Below are positions 1-9,560 of a stretch of 64,000 nucleotides of DNA, one piece after another. Origin of the DNA: Rubrivivax sp. Its GTDB lineage: Bacteria > Pseudomonadota > Gammaproteobacteria > Burkholderiales > Burkholderiaceae_C. Where the stretch lies: NCBI GenBank assembly GCA_027487905.1, contig JAIYCR010000038.1, positions 1-64,000 of the forward strand, read 5' to 3'. How positions within the stretch are numbered: the first letter of the stretch is position 1; each line of letters starts with the position of its first letter. The position numbers and the translations under genes were made by a program. The notes beneath the pieces are model-generated. The model was given only the letters and a program-made list of their open reading frames with translations, made no database searches and had not been told where the DNA came from.

Positions 1-54
1 ACATAAGATGAATCGTCGGTCAGCTACGAAGCTTCGGGGCAGCGCGCGTTGCGC

Positions 55-3000
55 TCACGCCGGCTGCATCTCGATGGCCGCCAGCAGGGCCGCCGGGTCC
101 ACCGGCTTGGTGAAGTGGTGGTCGAAGCCGGCGGCCAGCGCCAGCGCACGGTCGGCGTCCTGGCCCCAGCCGGTGACGGCGATCAGCAGCAGCCCGTGGC
201 CGTCCGCGCTTTGCTCGCGCAGCCGCCGGGCCAGCTCGTAGCCGGTCATGTCCGGCAGGCCGATGTCCAGGATCAGCACCCGGGCCTGCAGCCGGGACTG
301 CATCTGCAGCGCCGTGCCGCCGTCGATGGCTGTCGCGCAGGAATACCCCGCCAGCCCGAGCAAGGCGCAAAGGCTCTGTGCGGCGTCCTCGTTGTCGTCG
401 ACGACGAGGACCTGGGCCTGCGATGTGGCCTTGGACGCCACCGCAGTGGCGGCGACGGAGGAACCGGGGACGGCGCCGGGCGAGTGGGCCGAAGGGTCCA
501 GCGGCAAGCGGATCTCGCAGCAGCTGCCCTGCCCCTTGCCAGGGCTGGTCAGGCGCACGCTGCCGCCATGCTGCTGCACCAGCCCGCGGGTGAGCGCCAG
601 CCCGATGCCCAGCCCGGAGTTGCCGCCCTGGCCGCTGCGCCCCTCCTGCACGAAGAGGTCGAAGACCGAATCGAGCATGTCCGCGGCCACCCCTTCGCCG
701 CTGTCGGTCACGCGGATGCAGACCTGGTCGTCCGACTCGCGCTCGACCGCCAGTTCGATGCAGCCGCCCGGGGGCGTGAACTTGCAGGCGTTGTTCAGCA
801 CGTTGGCCACCGCTTGCGCGATGCGCGTCTCGTCCACCTGCGCGGGCAGCGGCTCGTCGGGCATGCGCAGGCGGAAGTGGTGCCCGGCCTGCTCGATCAG
901 GGGGCGGGAGGTCTCCAACGCGAGCTCCAGCGTGTGCCGCAGGTCCACCCGGTTGCGCTGCAGGTTCACGCTGCCCAGCGTGATGCGCGAGACCTCCAGC
1001 AGGTCGTCCACCAGGCGCGCGAGCTGGGCCGACTGGCGGTCGATGGTGGCGGCGGCCTGGCCCACCAGCGGGTCGCTGACCGGTCGCTGCCGGATGATGT
1101 GCACCGCCGTGCGGATGGGGGCCAGCGGGTTGCGCAGCTCGTGCGCCAGCGTGGCGAGAAAGCGGTCCTTCTGGCGGTCCGCCTCGCGCAGCAGCGCCTC
1201 GCGCGCGATCAGTCGGTCCTGGCTTTCGCGCAGTGCGTGCTCGATCAGCTGCTGCTCGGTGACATCGGTGAGCGTGCCCACCCAGCGGCTGAGCTCGTCC
1301 TGGGCGTCGCGCACGGGCCGGGTTCGCGAGAGGAACCAGCGCAGCTCGCCGTCGCGGCGGCGCAGCGGGAAGGTGTCCTCCCAGGCGGTGCCCGCGGCCA
1401 GATGCTCGCGCGCCTTGCGCAGCACGCGCTCGCGGTGCTGGGGCAGGTGCAGCTCGGCCCAGTCGAGCGAAGGGGGCGTGCGCAGCTGCCGGTCGGTGAG
1501 GTCCTCCCAACGGCGGTTCATCCAGTGCACCTGGCCCTGTGCATCGGCGATCCATGCCATCTGGTCGATGTTCTCGGCCAGCGCGCGCAGCCGCTCCTCG
1601 CTTTGCAGCGCCTGTGCACGGCTGCGCTGCAGGCTGTCGAAGGCCTGCACACGCTGGGTCACGTCCACGCCGTTGGCGATCAGGAGCGAACCGGGCGTGT
1701 CCGCGAGCGGGGCGATCTGGAAGTCGATGGTGATGCGCTGCCCGCGTCCGGCCTCGATGACGACGTCATAGCGCACCCGCTCGCCGGCGGCCGCGCGGGC
1801 CACCGCCTGCTGGAGCTGGGCGACGCGATGGGCGTCGCCCCGCCACCATGGCGCCTCCCAGAAGGGCTGGTCCAGCACGTCCTCGCGCCGAGCGTCGATG
1901 AGGGCCAGAGGCGGCGCGTTGGCTTCGATCAGCGTGCCATCGGGCCGCAGGATGCCCACGAAGGCGAACAGCTGGTCGAGCACCTGACGGATGCGCTGCG
2001 TGGCCTGCTCGGCGGCCTGCGCGGCCTGCTCGGCGCGCAGGCGCCGCTCGGCGTCGGCACGCTGCAGTTCGATCGCCCGTCGCCCCTGCCCGAGCGCCTC
2101 CTGGACGATGTCGATCTCCACGATGCCGCTGCGTGCGGGGCCGCTCTGCAGGGCCTCGTCCACCTGGGCATGGCCGCCGGTCAGCAGCGTCTCCGGCGTG
2201 CGCGCCTGGCGGGCCAGCTGGGCCAGCGGCAGCACCAGGCGACGCGACACCTGCCCGATCAGCGTGAGCGTGGCGGCCAGCATCATCAGCAGGAACAGGC
2301 CCCAGGCCGTGGCCGTGCGGCGCGCTGCCGCATAGGCGTGCTCGCGGGGCATGGCCACGCGCACGGTGAAGCCGCTCAGCGACGAACGCCCCATCGCGCC
2401 GACCAGCGCGATGCCGTCTCGGCCGACGAGCTCGTAGGCCCGGTCCTCGAGCTCGTCGGCGGTCGGCGGCAGCAGCAGGTCGGCCATGCGGTAGGACGAA
2501 CTGGCGTTGCTCGCCACCACCCGGCGATCGACATCGGCCACCAGCACCCGCATGCCGGGTGGCACGTTGGAGCGCTCGACCAGCGCCTGCAGCGAATCGG
2601 GCGGGAAGGACAGCGTCAACGCATAGGCTACCGAACCGCCCCGTCGCACCGGCACCGAGACGGCCAGCGTCGGGCGCTGGATGTTCACGCCGAAATAGAG
2701 GTGGCTGTAGGCCGTCTCGCCCTGCTCGAGCACGCGCCGCGTCAGACCCTGCGAGCTCATGGGCAGCGTGCGCCCCAGCCACTGGGCGGTGCGGTGCTCG
2801 GACTGCATGCGCCACACATTGGGCAGGGGCGTGCCCAGCGCCACCGCGCTGTTGACCAGCACCTGCCCGTCCGGGCCGAGCAGGCTGATGAGAAAGCCCG
2901 GCCGGTTGCGCACGACGGCGCCGGCGAAGCGATGCAGCGCCGACCAGTCGCGCTCGTCGATGTAGGCCGAGGCCGCCACCGCCTCGAGCTGGGCGGTGTG

Positions 3001-3189
3001 GCCGGACAGCTCGCGGTCGACCGCCTCGACCAGGGCGTCGGTCAGCGACAGCAGCTGCAGATCGGCAGCCGAGCGCTCGGCCTGCCACTGCTGGCGCAGG
3101 ATGAAGGCCGAGCCTGCCACCAGGGGCAGCACGGCCAGGGCGACCAGCCACAGCAGGGCCGCACGGACGGTGAAGGGGCGCAAGGCCAT
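55..3189 (-). CDS. hybrid sensor histidine kinase / response regulator
   Basis: A 1044-residue inner-membrane sensor kinase. The N-terminus has a membrane segment (about residues 9-31), a periplasmic part of about 260 residues resembling a double-Cache sensor, and a second membrane segment (about 294-313). A coiled coil (about 370-402) leads into two PAS-like regions (about 405-515 and 530-650). The HisKA box FLATLAHELRNPL puts the phospho-acceptor at His683. The ATPase domain has an N box near 797-803 and a GLGIGLAL G box. A receiver domain follows (LVVDD near 930, phospho-acceptor Asp975 in LDIGLPD, conserved Lys1028). There is no DNA-binding output domain and no separate response regulator beside it, so it is an orphan hybrid kinase that probably passes phosphate to a distant partner. 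The ligand cannot be read from the sequence. It is a single gene, facing away from its neighbour upstream of the window start. Confidence 0.93.
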   Translation of the reverse strand: MALRPFTVRAALLWLVALAVLPLVAGSAFILRQQWQAERSAADLQLLSLTDALVEAVDRELSGHTAQLEAVAASAYIDERDWSALHRFAGAVVRNRPGFLISLLGPDGQVLVNSAVALGTPLPNVWRMQSEHRTAQWLGRTLPMSSQGLTRRVLEQGETAYSHLYFGVNIQRPTLAVSVPVRRGGSVAYALTLSFPPDSLQALVERSNVPPGMRVLVADVDRRVVASNASSSYRMADLLLPPTADELEDRAYELVGRDGIALVGAMGRSSLSGFTVRVAMPREHAYAAARRTATAWGLFLLMMLAATLTLIGQVSRRLVLPLAQLARQARTPETLLTGGHAQVDEALQSGPARSGIVEIDIVQEALGQGRRAIELQRADAERRLRAEQAAQAAEQATQRIRQVLDQLFAFVGILRPDGTLIEANAPPLALIDARREDVLDQPFWEAPWWRGDAHRVAQLQQAVARAAAGERVRYDVVIEAGRGQRITIDFQIAPLADTPGSLLIANGVDVTQRVQAFDSLQRSRAQALQSEERLRALAENIDQMAWIADAQGQVHWMNRRWEDLTDRQLRTPPSLDWAELHLPQHRERVLRKAREHLAAGTAWEDTFPLRRRDGELRWFLSRTRPVRDAQDELSRWVGTLTDVTEQQLIEHALRESQDRLIAREALLREADRQKDRFLATLAHELRNPLAPIRTAVHIIRQRPVSDPLVGQAAATIDRQSAQLARLVDDLLEVSRITLGSVNLQRNRVDLRHTLELALETSRPLIEQAGHHFRLRMPDEPLPAQVDETRIAQAVANVLNNACKFTPPGGCIELAVERESDDQVCIRVTDSGEGVAADMLDSVFDLFVQEGRSGQGGNSGLGIGLALTRGLVQQHGGSVRLTSPGKGQGSCCEIRLPLDPSAHSPGAVPGSSVAATAVASKATSQAQVLVVDDNEDAAQSLCALLGLAGYSCATAIDGGTALQMQSRLQARVLILDIGLPDMTGYELARRLREQSADGHGLLLIAVTGWGQDADRALALAAGFDHHFTKPVDPAALLAAIEMQPA

Positions 3190-3288
3190 CCCTTTGGCTG
3201 TTGAGGAAACGGGGGGAACCCGCGCCCATCGGGCGTCGGGTGGCGGTTTCCGCGGCAGCCGATTGTGGAGCGTTCGGGCCCCGAGAAG

Positions 3289-5562
3289 TCAATCCGGACT
3301 GTCCAGCCGGGTCGACAGGCCGCTGATGCGGCGGGTTCGCCGGGCCAGACAGTGCTCGACGAGCGCGGCGTCGCCCGCGATCAGCGTGCAGGCCTCGCGC
3401 GCCCGGGTGATGCCGGTGTAGAGCAGCTCGCGGGTGAGCACCGGGCTGTCGCGGTCGGGCAGCGCCACCACGACATGACCGAATTCGGAGCCCTGGCTCT
3501 TGTGCACCGTCATCGCGAAGGCGGTCTCCACGCCGGCCAGGCGGTTCACCGACACCGAACGCAGCGCGCCGGCGTCGTCGAACCAGACGCGGCGCTGCGG
3601 GCTGCCCGCCCAGGCCCGGTCCTGCGGCGCGGCGGGCAGCACGATGCCGATGTCGCCGTTGAATACGCCCAGCGAAGCGTCGTTGCGGGTGATGAGCACC
3701 GGTCGACCCACGTACCACTCGTCCCGCTGGCGGGGCAGTTCGCCCTGCTCGGCGAGCACGGCTTCGATGGCGGCGTTCAGGCCCGCTGCACCCCAGGGCC
3801 CTTCGCGCAGCGCGCACAGCACGCGCATGCGGTCGAAGGCCCGCAGCACCGAGCGGGTCCACAGCGCCCTGGCCTCGGGGCTGTCGCCGCCTGGCCCTGC
3901 CCGCAGGCATTGGAGGTAATCGCGGTAGCTGCCCGGCTGGCCGTGTCTGCCGAGCACCGCCCGCTCGGCGACCTCGCGCGGGTCGACGGTGACCCGCAGC
4001 GCGACCGGCCCGTCGGCCGTGGCCCGCAGCAGCCGGTGGGCGGTGGCTGCGTCGCCGGCGTTGACCGACCGGGCCAGCTCGCCGATGGGGCCGGAGAAGC
4101 GCCGGCTTTGCTGCAGCACGACCGTCTGCCGTGCGATGGCGGGCAGGTCGGGCTTGGAGGACAGGGCCGAGTCCCCGTCTGTGCCTGCTTCGAAGCCGGT
4201 GAGCTGCCCGATCCATCGGGCGGTGGCGGCATCGTGAACCGGTGGACGCCCACCCTGCCGGCGGACCGCCGGCTCGCACAGGTCGCCCAGCACGGCGCCC
4301 GCTTCCACCGAGGCGAGCTGATCCTTGTCGCCCAGCAGCACCAGTCGGGTGGACGGCGACAGCGCCGACAGCAGCGCGTCCATCATCTCCAGATGCACCA
4401 TCGAGGCTTCGTCGACGATGAGCAGGTCGAGCTCAAGCGGGCTGGACGCGTTCCTGGCCATGCGGCGCGTGTCCGAGCGGGCGCCGAGCAGGCGGTGAAG
4501 CGTCACCGCCGCCGGCAGCGTGGTGGCAAGTGCTGCCAGGCCGAGCGCTTGCTGGGTGAGCGGGGGCAGCGTGGACTGCAGCTCGCTCAGCGCCCGTTCG
4601 ATGGACTGGCGAAGCCGAGCCGCCGCCTTGCCGGTGGGTGCGGCCAGCGCCACCCTGAGCCCCCCCGCCCCCGCCGGACGATCTGCCCGCAGCGCGTGCA
4701 GCACCAGCAGCAGCCGGGCAGCGGTGTAGGTCTTGCCGGTTCCCGGGCCGCCGGTGATGACGGTGAAGCCGCTGCGCAGCGCCACCGCGCAGGCGATGGC
4801 CTGCCAGTCCGGCGCGGCGGGCTCGGGCGCAGGCGTGGGTGTGGGTGGTGACGCGGGGGCCCCGGCGGGCGGCGTCGTCGCGGGCCGCGGGAACAGGGTG
4901 CGAAGCCAGTGGGCGGTCTGCGCCAGCGCGTGGGGTGACCAGTCCTCCCGGACGGCGAGCCGGGAGCTGACCGCCGCGGCGATGCGCACCTCGTGCCGCC
5001 AATAGCGGCGCAGGTACAGCCGCCCGTGCTGCAGCACGAGCGGCGTGGTGCCCGCGTCGTTGGGCGGATCCAGTTCGAGCACCCGGGTGGCGCCGGACCA
5101 GCAGGCCTCGCAGGCCTGCGGGTCCGCCGGCAGGCGGGCCAGGCGCTGCGAGGCTTCGGCCAGCCCCGGGGCGGGCCAGCCGAGCAGCACGGCGCGCAGG
5201 TCGACGCCCCGCCCCGCCGCCCCTTCCGCCAGGTCGACAGGCGCAGTCCAAGGGCCGGGGCGCGGCGCGGCCCGGTCTCCTTCTGTCCGTGCCAACGGCC
5301 CCAGCGGCAGGTTGCTGTGCCCGCGCGATTCGAGGTGGCACAGCAGCGCCGCGGCGACCAGCAGCGAGTCGGGAACCTTCGGCTCGAGCTGCAGCAGCCA
5401 GTCGGTGAAGGCCACGTCCAGTGCCCGCAGCCAGCCGGCTTCACGCCAGGCGTCGCGCTGGACGGGGTGGAAGCGGCTCTCGCTCGGCAAGTCGCTGGCA
5501 GACATCGTGGCAGGGCTCGGTGGGTCTTGGCTGAGGGGCAGGCGGGCGGGCGGCGGCGTCAT
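3289..5562 (-). CDS. recD: exodeoxyribonuclease V alpha subunit (RecD helicase)
   Basis: RecD, the fast 5'-3' superfamily-1 helicase of the RecBCD end-resection complex; 757 residues against about 610 in E. coli. Walker A GGPGTGKT lies at about 271-278, the DEAS-type Walker B (IVDEASMV) at about 380, and the C-terminal helicase motifs (MTVHKSQGSEF and YTGITRARE) near the end. A proline/alanine/threonine-rich linker at about 226-250 separates the N-terminal RecB-binding part from the motor. The ATG start overlaps the recB stop as ATGA, which supports translational coupling; an in-frame ATG at 5505 would give a shorter product. It is the last gene of recC-recB-recD. The length and the linker resemble other betaproteobacterial RecD proteins rather than the RecD2 class, which lacks RecBC partners. 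Confidence 0.95.
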   Translation of the reverse strand: MTPPPARLPLSQDPPSPATMSASDLPSESRFHPVQRDAWREAGWLRALDVAFTDWLLQLEPKVPDSLLVAAALLCHLESRGHSNLPLGPLARTEGDRAAPRPGPWTAPVDLAEGAAGRGVDLRAVLLGWPAPGLAEASQRLARLPADPQACEACWSGATRVLELDPPNDAGTTPLVLQHGRLYLRRYWRHEVRIAAAVSSRLAVREDWSPHALAQTAHWLRTLFPRPATTPPAGAPASPPTPTPAPEPAAPDWQAIACAVALRSGFTVITGGPGTGKTYTAARLLLVLHALRADRPAGAGGLRVALAAPTGKAAARLRQSIERALSELQSTLPPLTQQALGLAALATTLPAAVTLHRLLGARSDTRRMARNASSPLELDLLIVDEASMVHLEMMDALLSALSPSTRLVLLGDKDQLASVEAGAVLGDLCEPAVRRQGGRPPVHDAATARWIGQLTGFEAGTDGDSALSSKPDLPAIARQTVVLQQSRRFSGPIGELARSVNAGDAATAHRLLRATADGPVALRVTVDPREVAERAVLGRHGQPGSYRDYLQCLRAGPGGDSPEARALWTRSVLRAFDRMRVLCALREGPWGAAGLNAAIEAVLAEQGELPRQRDEWYVGRPVLITRNDASLGVFNGDIGIVLPAAPQDRAWAGSPQRRVWFDDAGALRSVSVNRLAGVETAFAMTVHKSQGSEFGHVVVALPDRDSPVLTRELLYTGITRAREACTLIAGDAALVEHCLARRTRRISGLSTRLDSPD

Positions 5563-8500
5563 TCAGCCGGCGAAGGGCCTGGCCCTTCAGCACCCGATTC
5601 GGGGCCGCACGCCTGGGACGGCGCATCCACTGGCGCATCGACTGGCGCCTCCCCTGCCTGCGTCCCTGCCGCACCCCCCGCTTGCAGCAGACTGTCCAGC
5701 GCGTCGAGCAGCGCCCGCGGAAGCCGCAGGTGGAAGGCACCCGCGCCGGGCGCGGCCACGCCGCGCAGGAAGCTGTAGATCGCACCGTGCAGCTGCCGCT
5801 CGGGGTCATAGGCCGTGCCCAGCCGCAGCCGCAGCAGGCGGTGCAGGGCCAGGCCGTACAGCGCCGCCTGGACGTCGTAGCGGTTGTCCAGCATGGCCGC
5901 TTCCATCGCCGCGGGGGTGTAGCTCGCGTCGTCCGGGCCCAGGGCGTTGGACTTGTAGTCGAGCACGCCGAAGCGGCCCTCGTGCTCGAAGACGAGGTCG
6001 GCAAAGCCCATCATCAAGCCGGTCAGGGACCGCTCTGGCAGCGCCGGGCGTGCGCGACCGGGCATGAGGTGTCGCCGGCACAAGGCATCCACCGCCGCCG
6101 CGTCCAGCCGGTGCACCGGCAGCCAGAACTCCATTTCGGCCCAGTGCGCGTTCAGGCCACTGAGCGGCACGCCCAACGAGGGCAGCGGCGCGGCGCACAC
6201 CGCCGACAGCCACTGGCAGAGCGCGTCGCTGCGCTGGCCCCAGCCCTTGCGATCGCAGCGACGCGCGAGCGTGGCGGCGAGCGTCGAGCCAGCGGTCAGG
6301 GCGAAGCCTTCGGTGGCCAGCCACTCGAGCTCGCCGTGCAGGAAGTTGCCGGCGAAGGCACCGCGGGGGAAGTGGTGCCAGGGCGCCGGCGCGGCGGCGC
6401 AGTCTTCGTGGGCAGCCTGCCCGATCGCCCGCTGCGCCTCTTCTTCCGCCTGAGCCTCGGGTTCGTCCTGGCGTGGCGGGCGCTGCATCACGGCTGCGGG
6501 GACCGAGGGCCGGCGCGACAGGCTCCGCTGCGATGCGGTGTCCTTCACCAGCGCGGTGTAGCTGCCGATGGCCCATCGGCGCTCGAACCGGCCGGTGTAG
6601 ACCAGCGCCTCGGCCAGCGGGGCGGGCGCCTCGCGGGGCACGAGCCGCTCACGCCCCGCCGCCCGCTGGGCGTCGACGCATTCCAGCCGGATGCCCGAGC
6701 CGGCATCGGGCAAGGCCGCCAGACGCGCCCTGAGCTCGCCCGCGATGTAGGGTGCTTCCAGCGGCATCTCGCCGGTCAGCAGCCGGCCCAGCGCGCTGTC
6801 CTTCCAACGACACGCACTGGCGTTGCCCACCGTCAGCGCGGCCGCGCCGACCCACAGCTGATGGCGCGCACGGGTGAGCGCCACGTACAGCAGCCGGAGG
6901 TCTTCGCGCAGGCGTTCTTCGTCCAGCGCGGCACATTGCTCGGCATCGGGCTCCAGCACCAGCCCCGGCCCCAGCCCCTGGCCAGGCGACGGCTCACGCC
7001 AGAAGGTGCCGGGCCCCGGCTTCACCGGCTTGAGGGCACAGGCGAAGGGCAGGAAGACGATCGGGTATTCGAGCCCCTTGGACTTGTGCACGGTGACCAC
7101 CTGGACCCGCTGGGCATCGCTTTCCAGGCGCAGCAAGGCGGCGTCCTCGCTGCCGGCGCTGCCCGGGTTGGCGTTGGCCTCGTCGATGCGGGTGGCCAGC
7201 CAGCCGATCAGCGCGGTCTCACCTTCGAGCCGGGCACTGGCCGCCTGCAGCAGTTCGGCCAGGTGCAGCACGTTGGTCAGTCGTCGCTCGCCGCCCTCGT
7301 CCAGCTCGGCCTGCGCCAGCCAGCGGGCCGCGAGCCCGAAGCGGTGCAGCATCTGGCGCAGCATGGCGAGCACGCCCTGCCCTTGCCACAGCGGCAGCAA
7401 CTCGGCGAGTGCGTCGCAGAAGGCGTCGAAGGCGCTCTCGTGGTCGGCCAGCTGCACGAGCCGGGCCAGGTCCAGCCCCATCAGGGCGGTGGCCGATGCC
7501 GCCCGCGCGAGGCGCAGGTCGCGCGGAGCGGCGATCGCCGACAGCAGGCGCAGCAGATCCAGCGCTTCGTCGCTCGCAAAGACCGATTCGCGGTCGGAGA
7601 GGTAGACCGAGGCGACGCCGCGCTGGCTCAGCGCCTGCTGCATCGCCTGGGCCTCCGAGCGCTGACGCACCAGCACGGCGATGTCGCTGTGCTGCAGCGC
7701 CTCCAACGGCTCGTCGCCGGCCTGCATCCCGATGCGGCTGTCTGACAGCAGCGTGACGATGCGCTCGGCGGCCAGGGCCGCCAGGCGCCGGGCGCTGTCG
7801 CCCTGGCTGGCGAGTTCGGTGTCCAGCACCAGGTGCACCGGGTCGGCGTCGCGGCCGGCTTCGACCAGGCGTTCGCGCCGCCCGCGGGCGAGCACCGGCA
7901 TGAAGGGCAGTTCGCTGCGGCCATCGGCGGTGGTGTGCAGGAAGGCGCCGCGCGGTCTTTGCTCGGCCGCGGCAAACAGGTGGTTCACCGCGGCCACCAG
8001 CGCCTCACTGGAGCGGTGGTTGGTGTGCAGCCGGTGGTGGCGCCCGGCGGTGGCGCGGCGGGCGTGGAGGTAGCTGCGGATGTCCGCGCCGCGAAAGGCA
8101 TAGATCGCCTGCTTGGGGTCGCCGATCAGCAGCAGCGCACGGCCGGGCGGCTGCGAGCCGGCGCCGTCGTCCGGGCCGTCCAGTCCATGCAGGCGTTCGA
8201 AGATGGCCAGCTGCGTGGGCGAGGTGTCCTGGAACTCGTCGACCAGCGCGACCGGGTACTGCGCCAGGATGCGTTGCCGCAGGCGCTGTGCGCCCGGTGC
8301 GTCGCGCCGCGGATCGAGCGCCTCGCTCAGGCGGTCGAGCAGGTCGGCGAAGCCGAAACGTCCGCGCTGCGCCTTCAGCGCCTGCAGCCGACGGCGGATG
8401 CTGGCGCTGGCGTGCAGGCGCAGCTGCGAGCTGAGCGGCGCGAAGCCGCCGCGGGTGCGGTTCAGCTCGGCGATGGTGGCCAGTGCCGGATGGAGTTCCA

Positions 8501-9560
8501 CCGTTTTGTCCTTCCTGAGCGCCTCGGCCATGCCCTGCGGGCTCAGGCGGCGCCAGGCGGCGTCGGACAGTTTCGGTGGCGTGGGTTCTTCACCCTCGGC
8601 CCACCGCTTCAGGTCTTCCATCCAGTCGGCGCAATGGACCCACTTGAGCTTGTTCCCGTGGAAGGGTTTGTCAGGCCGGGTGCACTGCTCGTGCAGCCAG
8701 TCGCGCAGCGGTTCGACCAGTGGCCTGCAACGCTGGCGGCTCTGCTCGAGCTGAGCCAGGGCCTCGGCCAGCAGGGACTGCATCGGTGCGGCGCAGGCCT
8801 CCTCGGGCATGGGCAGCTGCAGCAGCGGGCGTACCGAGGCCTCCAGGGCGTCGACATCCTTCCAGATGCCCAGCAGCGTTTCCAGCGCTGCGCCCTGCAA
8901 CGGATAGACCTGTTGGCGCCAGTGGTCGTGCACGGCCAGCCGGCGCAGCGCCGATTCATCCGGCTCGAGTTCCTCGTCGAAGAGGCAGCCGCTGTCGAAG
9001 GCGTGCTCACGCAACATGCGCTGGCACCAGGCATCGATGGTGAAGATGGCCGCGTCGTCCATGGCCTGCGCGGCGCACGACAGGCGCCAGGCCGCAAGCT
9101 CCCGGGCCGGCGCATCGGGGTAGGCCTGCACCAGCGATTCGAGGAAGGCATCGGCCGCGCCGCCCGGCGGCGTGTCGCTGCGCATCCGCTCGGCGGCCTG
9201 GACCAGCCGCGCCCGGATGCGCTCGACCAGCTCCCGGGTGGCCACCTGGGTGAAGGTCATCACCAGGATCTGCGACGGCGCGAGCGGTGCGGCCCTGCCG
9301 TGGCCGAGCACCAGCCGCAGGTAGAGCGCGGCGATGGTCCAGGTCTTGCCGGTGCCCGCGCTCGCCTCGATCAGGCGGGTGCCGGCCAGCGGCAGGGTCA
9401 GCGGGTCCAGGGCCAGCGGGTCCGGCTCGAGCAGGTCCGGCGCGAGCGAGTCCGGCGTGAGCGGGTCGGTGCCGATGGCCGACGTGTGGGCGTCCGAAGG
9501 GGTGGATCCTGGGCGTGCGGAGCCCGGACGTGGGGAGACAGATGCGGCGGTGTCAGTCAT
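5559..9560 (-). CDS. recB: exodeoxyribonuclease V beta subunit (RecB helicase-nuclease)
   Basis: RecB, the 3'-5' helicase and sole nuclease of RecBCD, about 1333 residues. Walker A EASAGTGKT lies at about residues 65-73. UvrD-type motifs follow: LVDEFQDTSP, GDPKQAIYAFRGAD, VTVHKSKGLEYPIVF and LYVALTRARHQ. The C-terminal RecB nuclease domain has the metal-binding Asp in GFADLVFEHE and the catalytic VLDYKSN. The start was set at ATG 9560, which overlaps the recC stop by 8 bp (ATGACTGA); the open frame extends to 9599 but that would run deep into recC. The N-terminus carries an unusual stretch of imperfect DPLxPD-like repeats (DNA about 9405-9480) before the motor; such a tail is not expected in RecB and is probably disordered. 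Second gene of the operon. Confidence 0.95.
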   Translation of the reverse strand: MTDTAASVSPRPGSARPGSTPSDAHTSAIGTDPLTPDSLAPDLLEPDPLALDPLTLPLAGTRLIEASAGTGKTWTIAALYLRLVLGHGRAAPLAPSQILVMTFTQVATRELVERIRARLVQAAERMRSDTPPGGAADAFLESLVQAYPDAPARELAAWRLSCAAQAMDDAAIFTIDAWCQRMLREHAFDSGCLFDEELEPDESALRRLAVHDHWRQQVYPLQGAALETLLGIWKDVDALEASVRPLLQLPMPEEACAAPMQSLLAEALAQLEQSRQRCRPLVEPLRDWLHEQCTRPDKPFHGNKLKWVHCADWMEDLKRWAEGEEPTPPKLSDAAWRRLSPQGMAEALRKDKTVELHPALATIAELNRTRGGFAPLSSQLRLHASASIRRRLQALKAQRGRFGFADLLDRLSEALDPRRDAPGAQRLRQRILAQYPVALVDEFQDTSPTQLAIFERLHGLDGPDDGAGSQPPGRALLLIGDPKQAIYAFRGADIRSYLHARRATAGRHHRLHTNHRSSEALVAAVNHLFAAAEQRPRGAFLHTTADGRSELPFMPVLARGRRERLVEAGRDADPVHLVLDTELASQGDSARRLAALAAERIVTLLSDSRIGMQAGDEPLEALQHSDIAVLVRQRSEAQAMQQALSQRGVASVYLSDRESVFASDEALDLLRLLSAIAAPRDLRLARAASATALMGLDLARLVQLADHESAFDAFCDALAELLPLWQGQGVLAMLRQMLHRFGLAARWLAQAELDEGGERRLTNVLHLAELLQAASARLEGETALIGWLATRIDEANANPGSAGSEDAALLRLESDAQRVQVVTVHKSKGLEYPIVFLPFACALKPVKPGPGTFWREPSPGQGLGPGLVLEPDAEQCAALDEERLREDLRLLYVALTRARHQLWVGAAALTVGNASACRWKDSALGRLLTGEMPLEAPYIAGELRARLAALPDAGSGIRLECVDAQRAAGRERLVPREAPAPLAEALVYTGRFERRWAIGSYTALVKDTASQRSLSRRPSVPAAVMQRPPRQDEPEAQAEEEAQRAIGQAAHEDCAAAPAPWHHFPRGAFAGNFLHGELEWLATEGFALTAGSTLAATLARRCDRKGWGQRSDALCQWLSAVCAAPLPSLGVPLSGLNAHWAEMEFWLPVHRLDAAAVDALCRRHLMPGRARPALPERSLTGLMMGFADLVFEHEGRFGVLDYKSNALGPDDASYTPAAMEAAMLDNRYDVQAALYGLALHRLLRLRLGTAYDPERQLHGAIYSFLRGVAAPGAGAFHLRLPRALLDALDSLLQAGGAAGTQAGEAPVDAPVDAPSQACGPESGAEGPGPSPAE

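Noticed and set aside
1-54. A gene in the first 54 bases
   Set aside because: The segment is too short and shows only the 3' flank of the hybrid kinase.
49-3204. A 1051-codon open frame on the plus strand
   Set aside because: It is antisense to the hybrid kinase, rich in Arg, His, Gln and Ala with no domain or start signal; such long shadow frames are normal at 70% GC.
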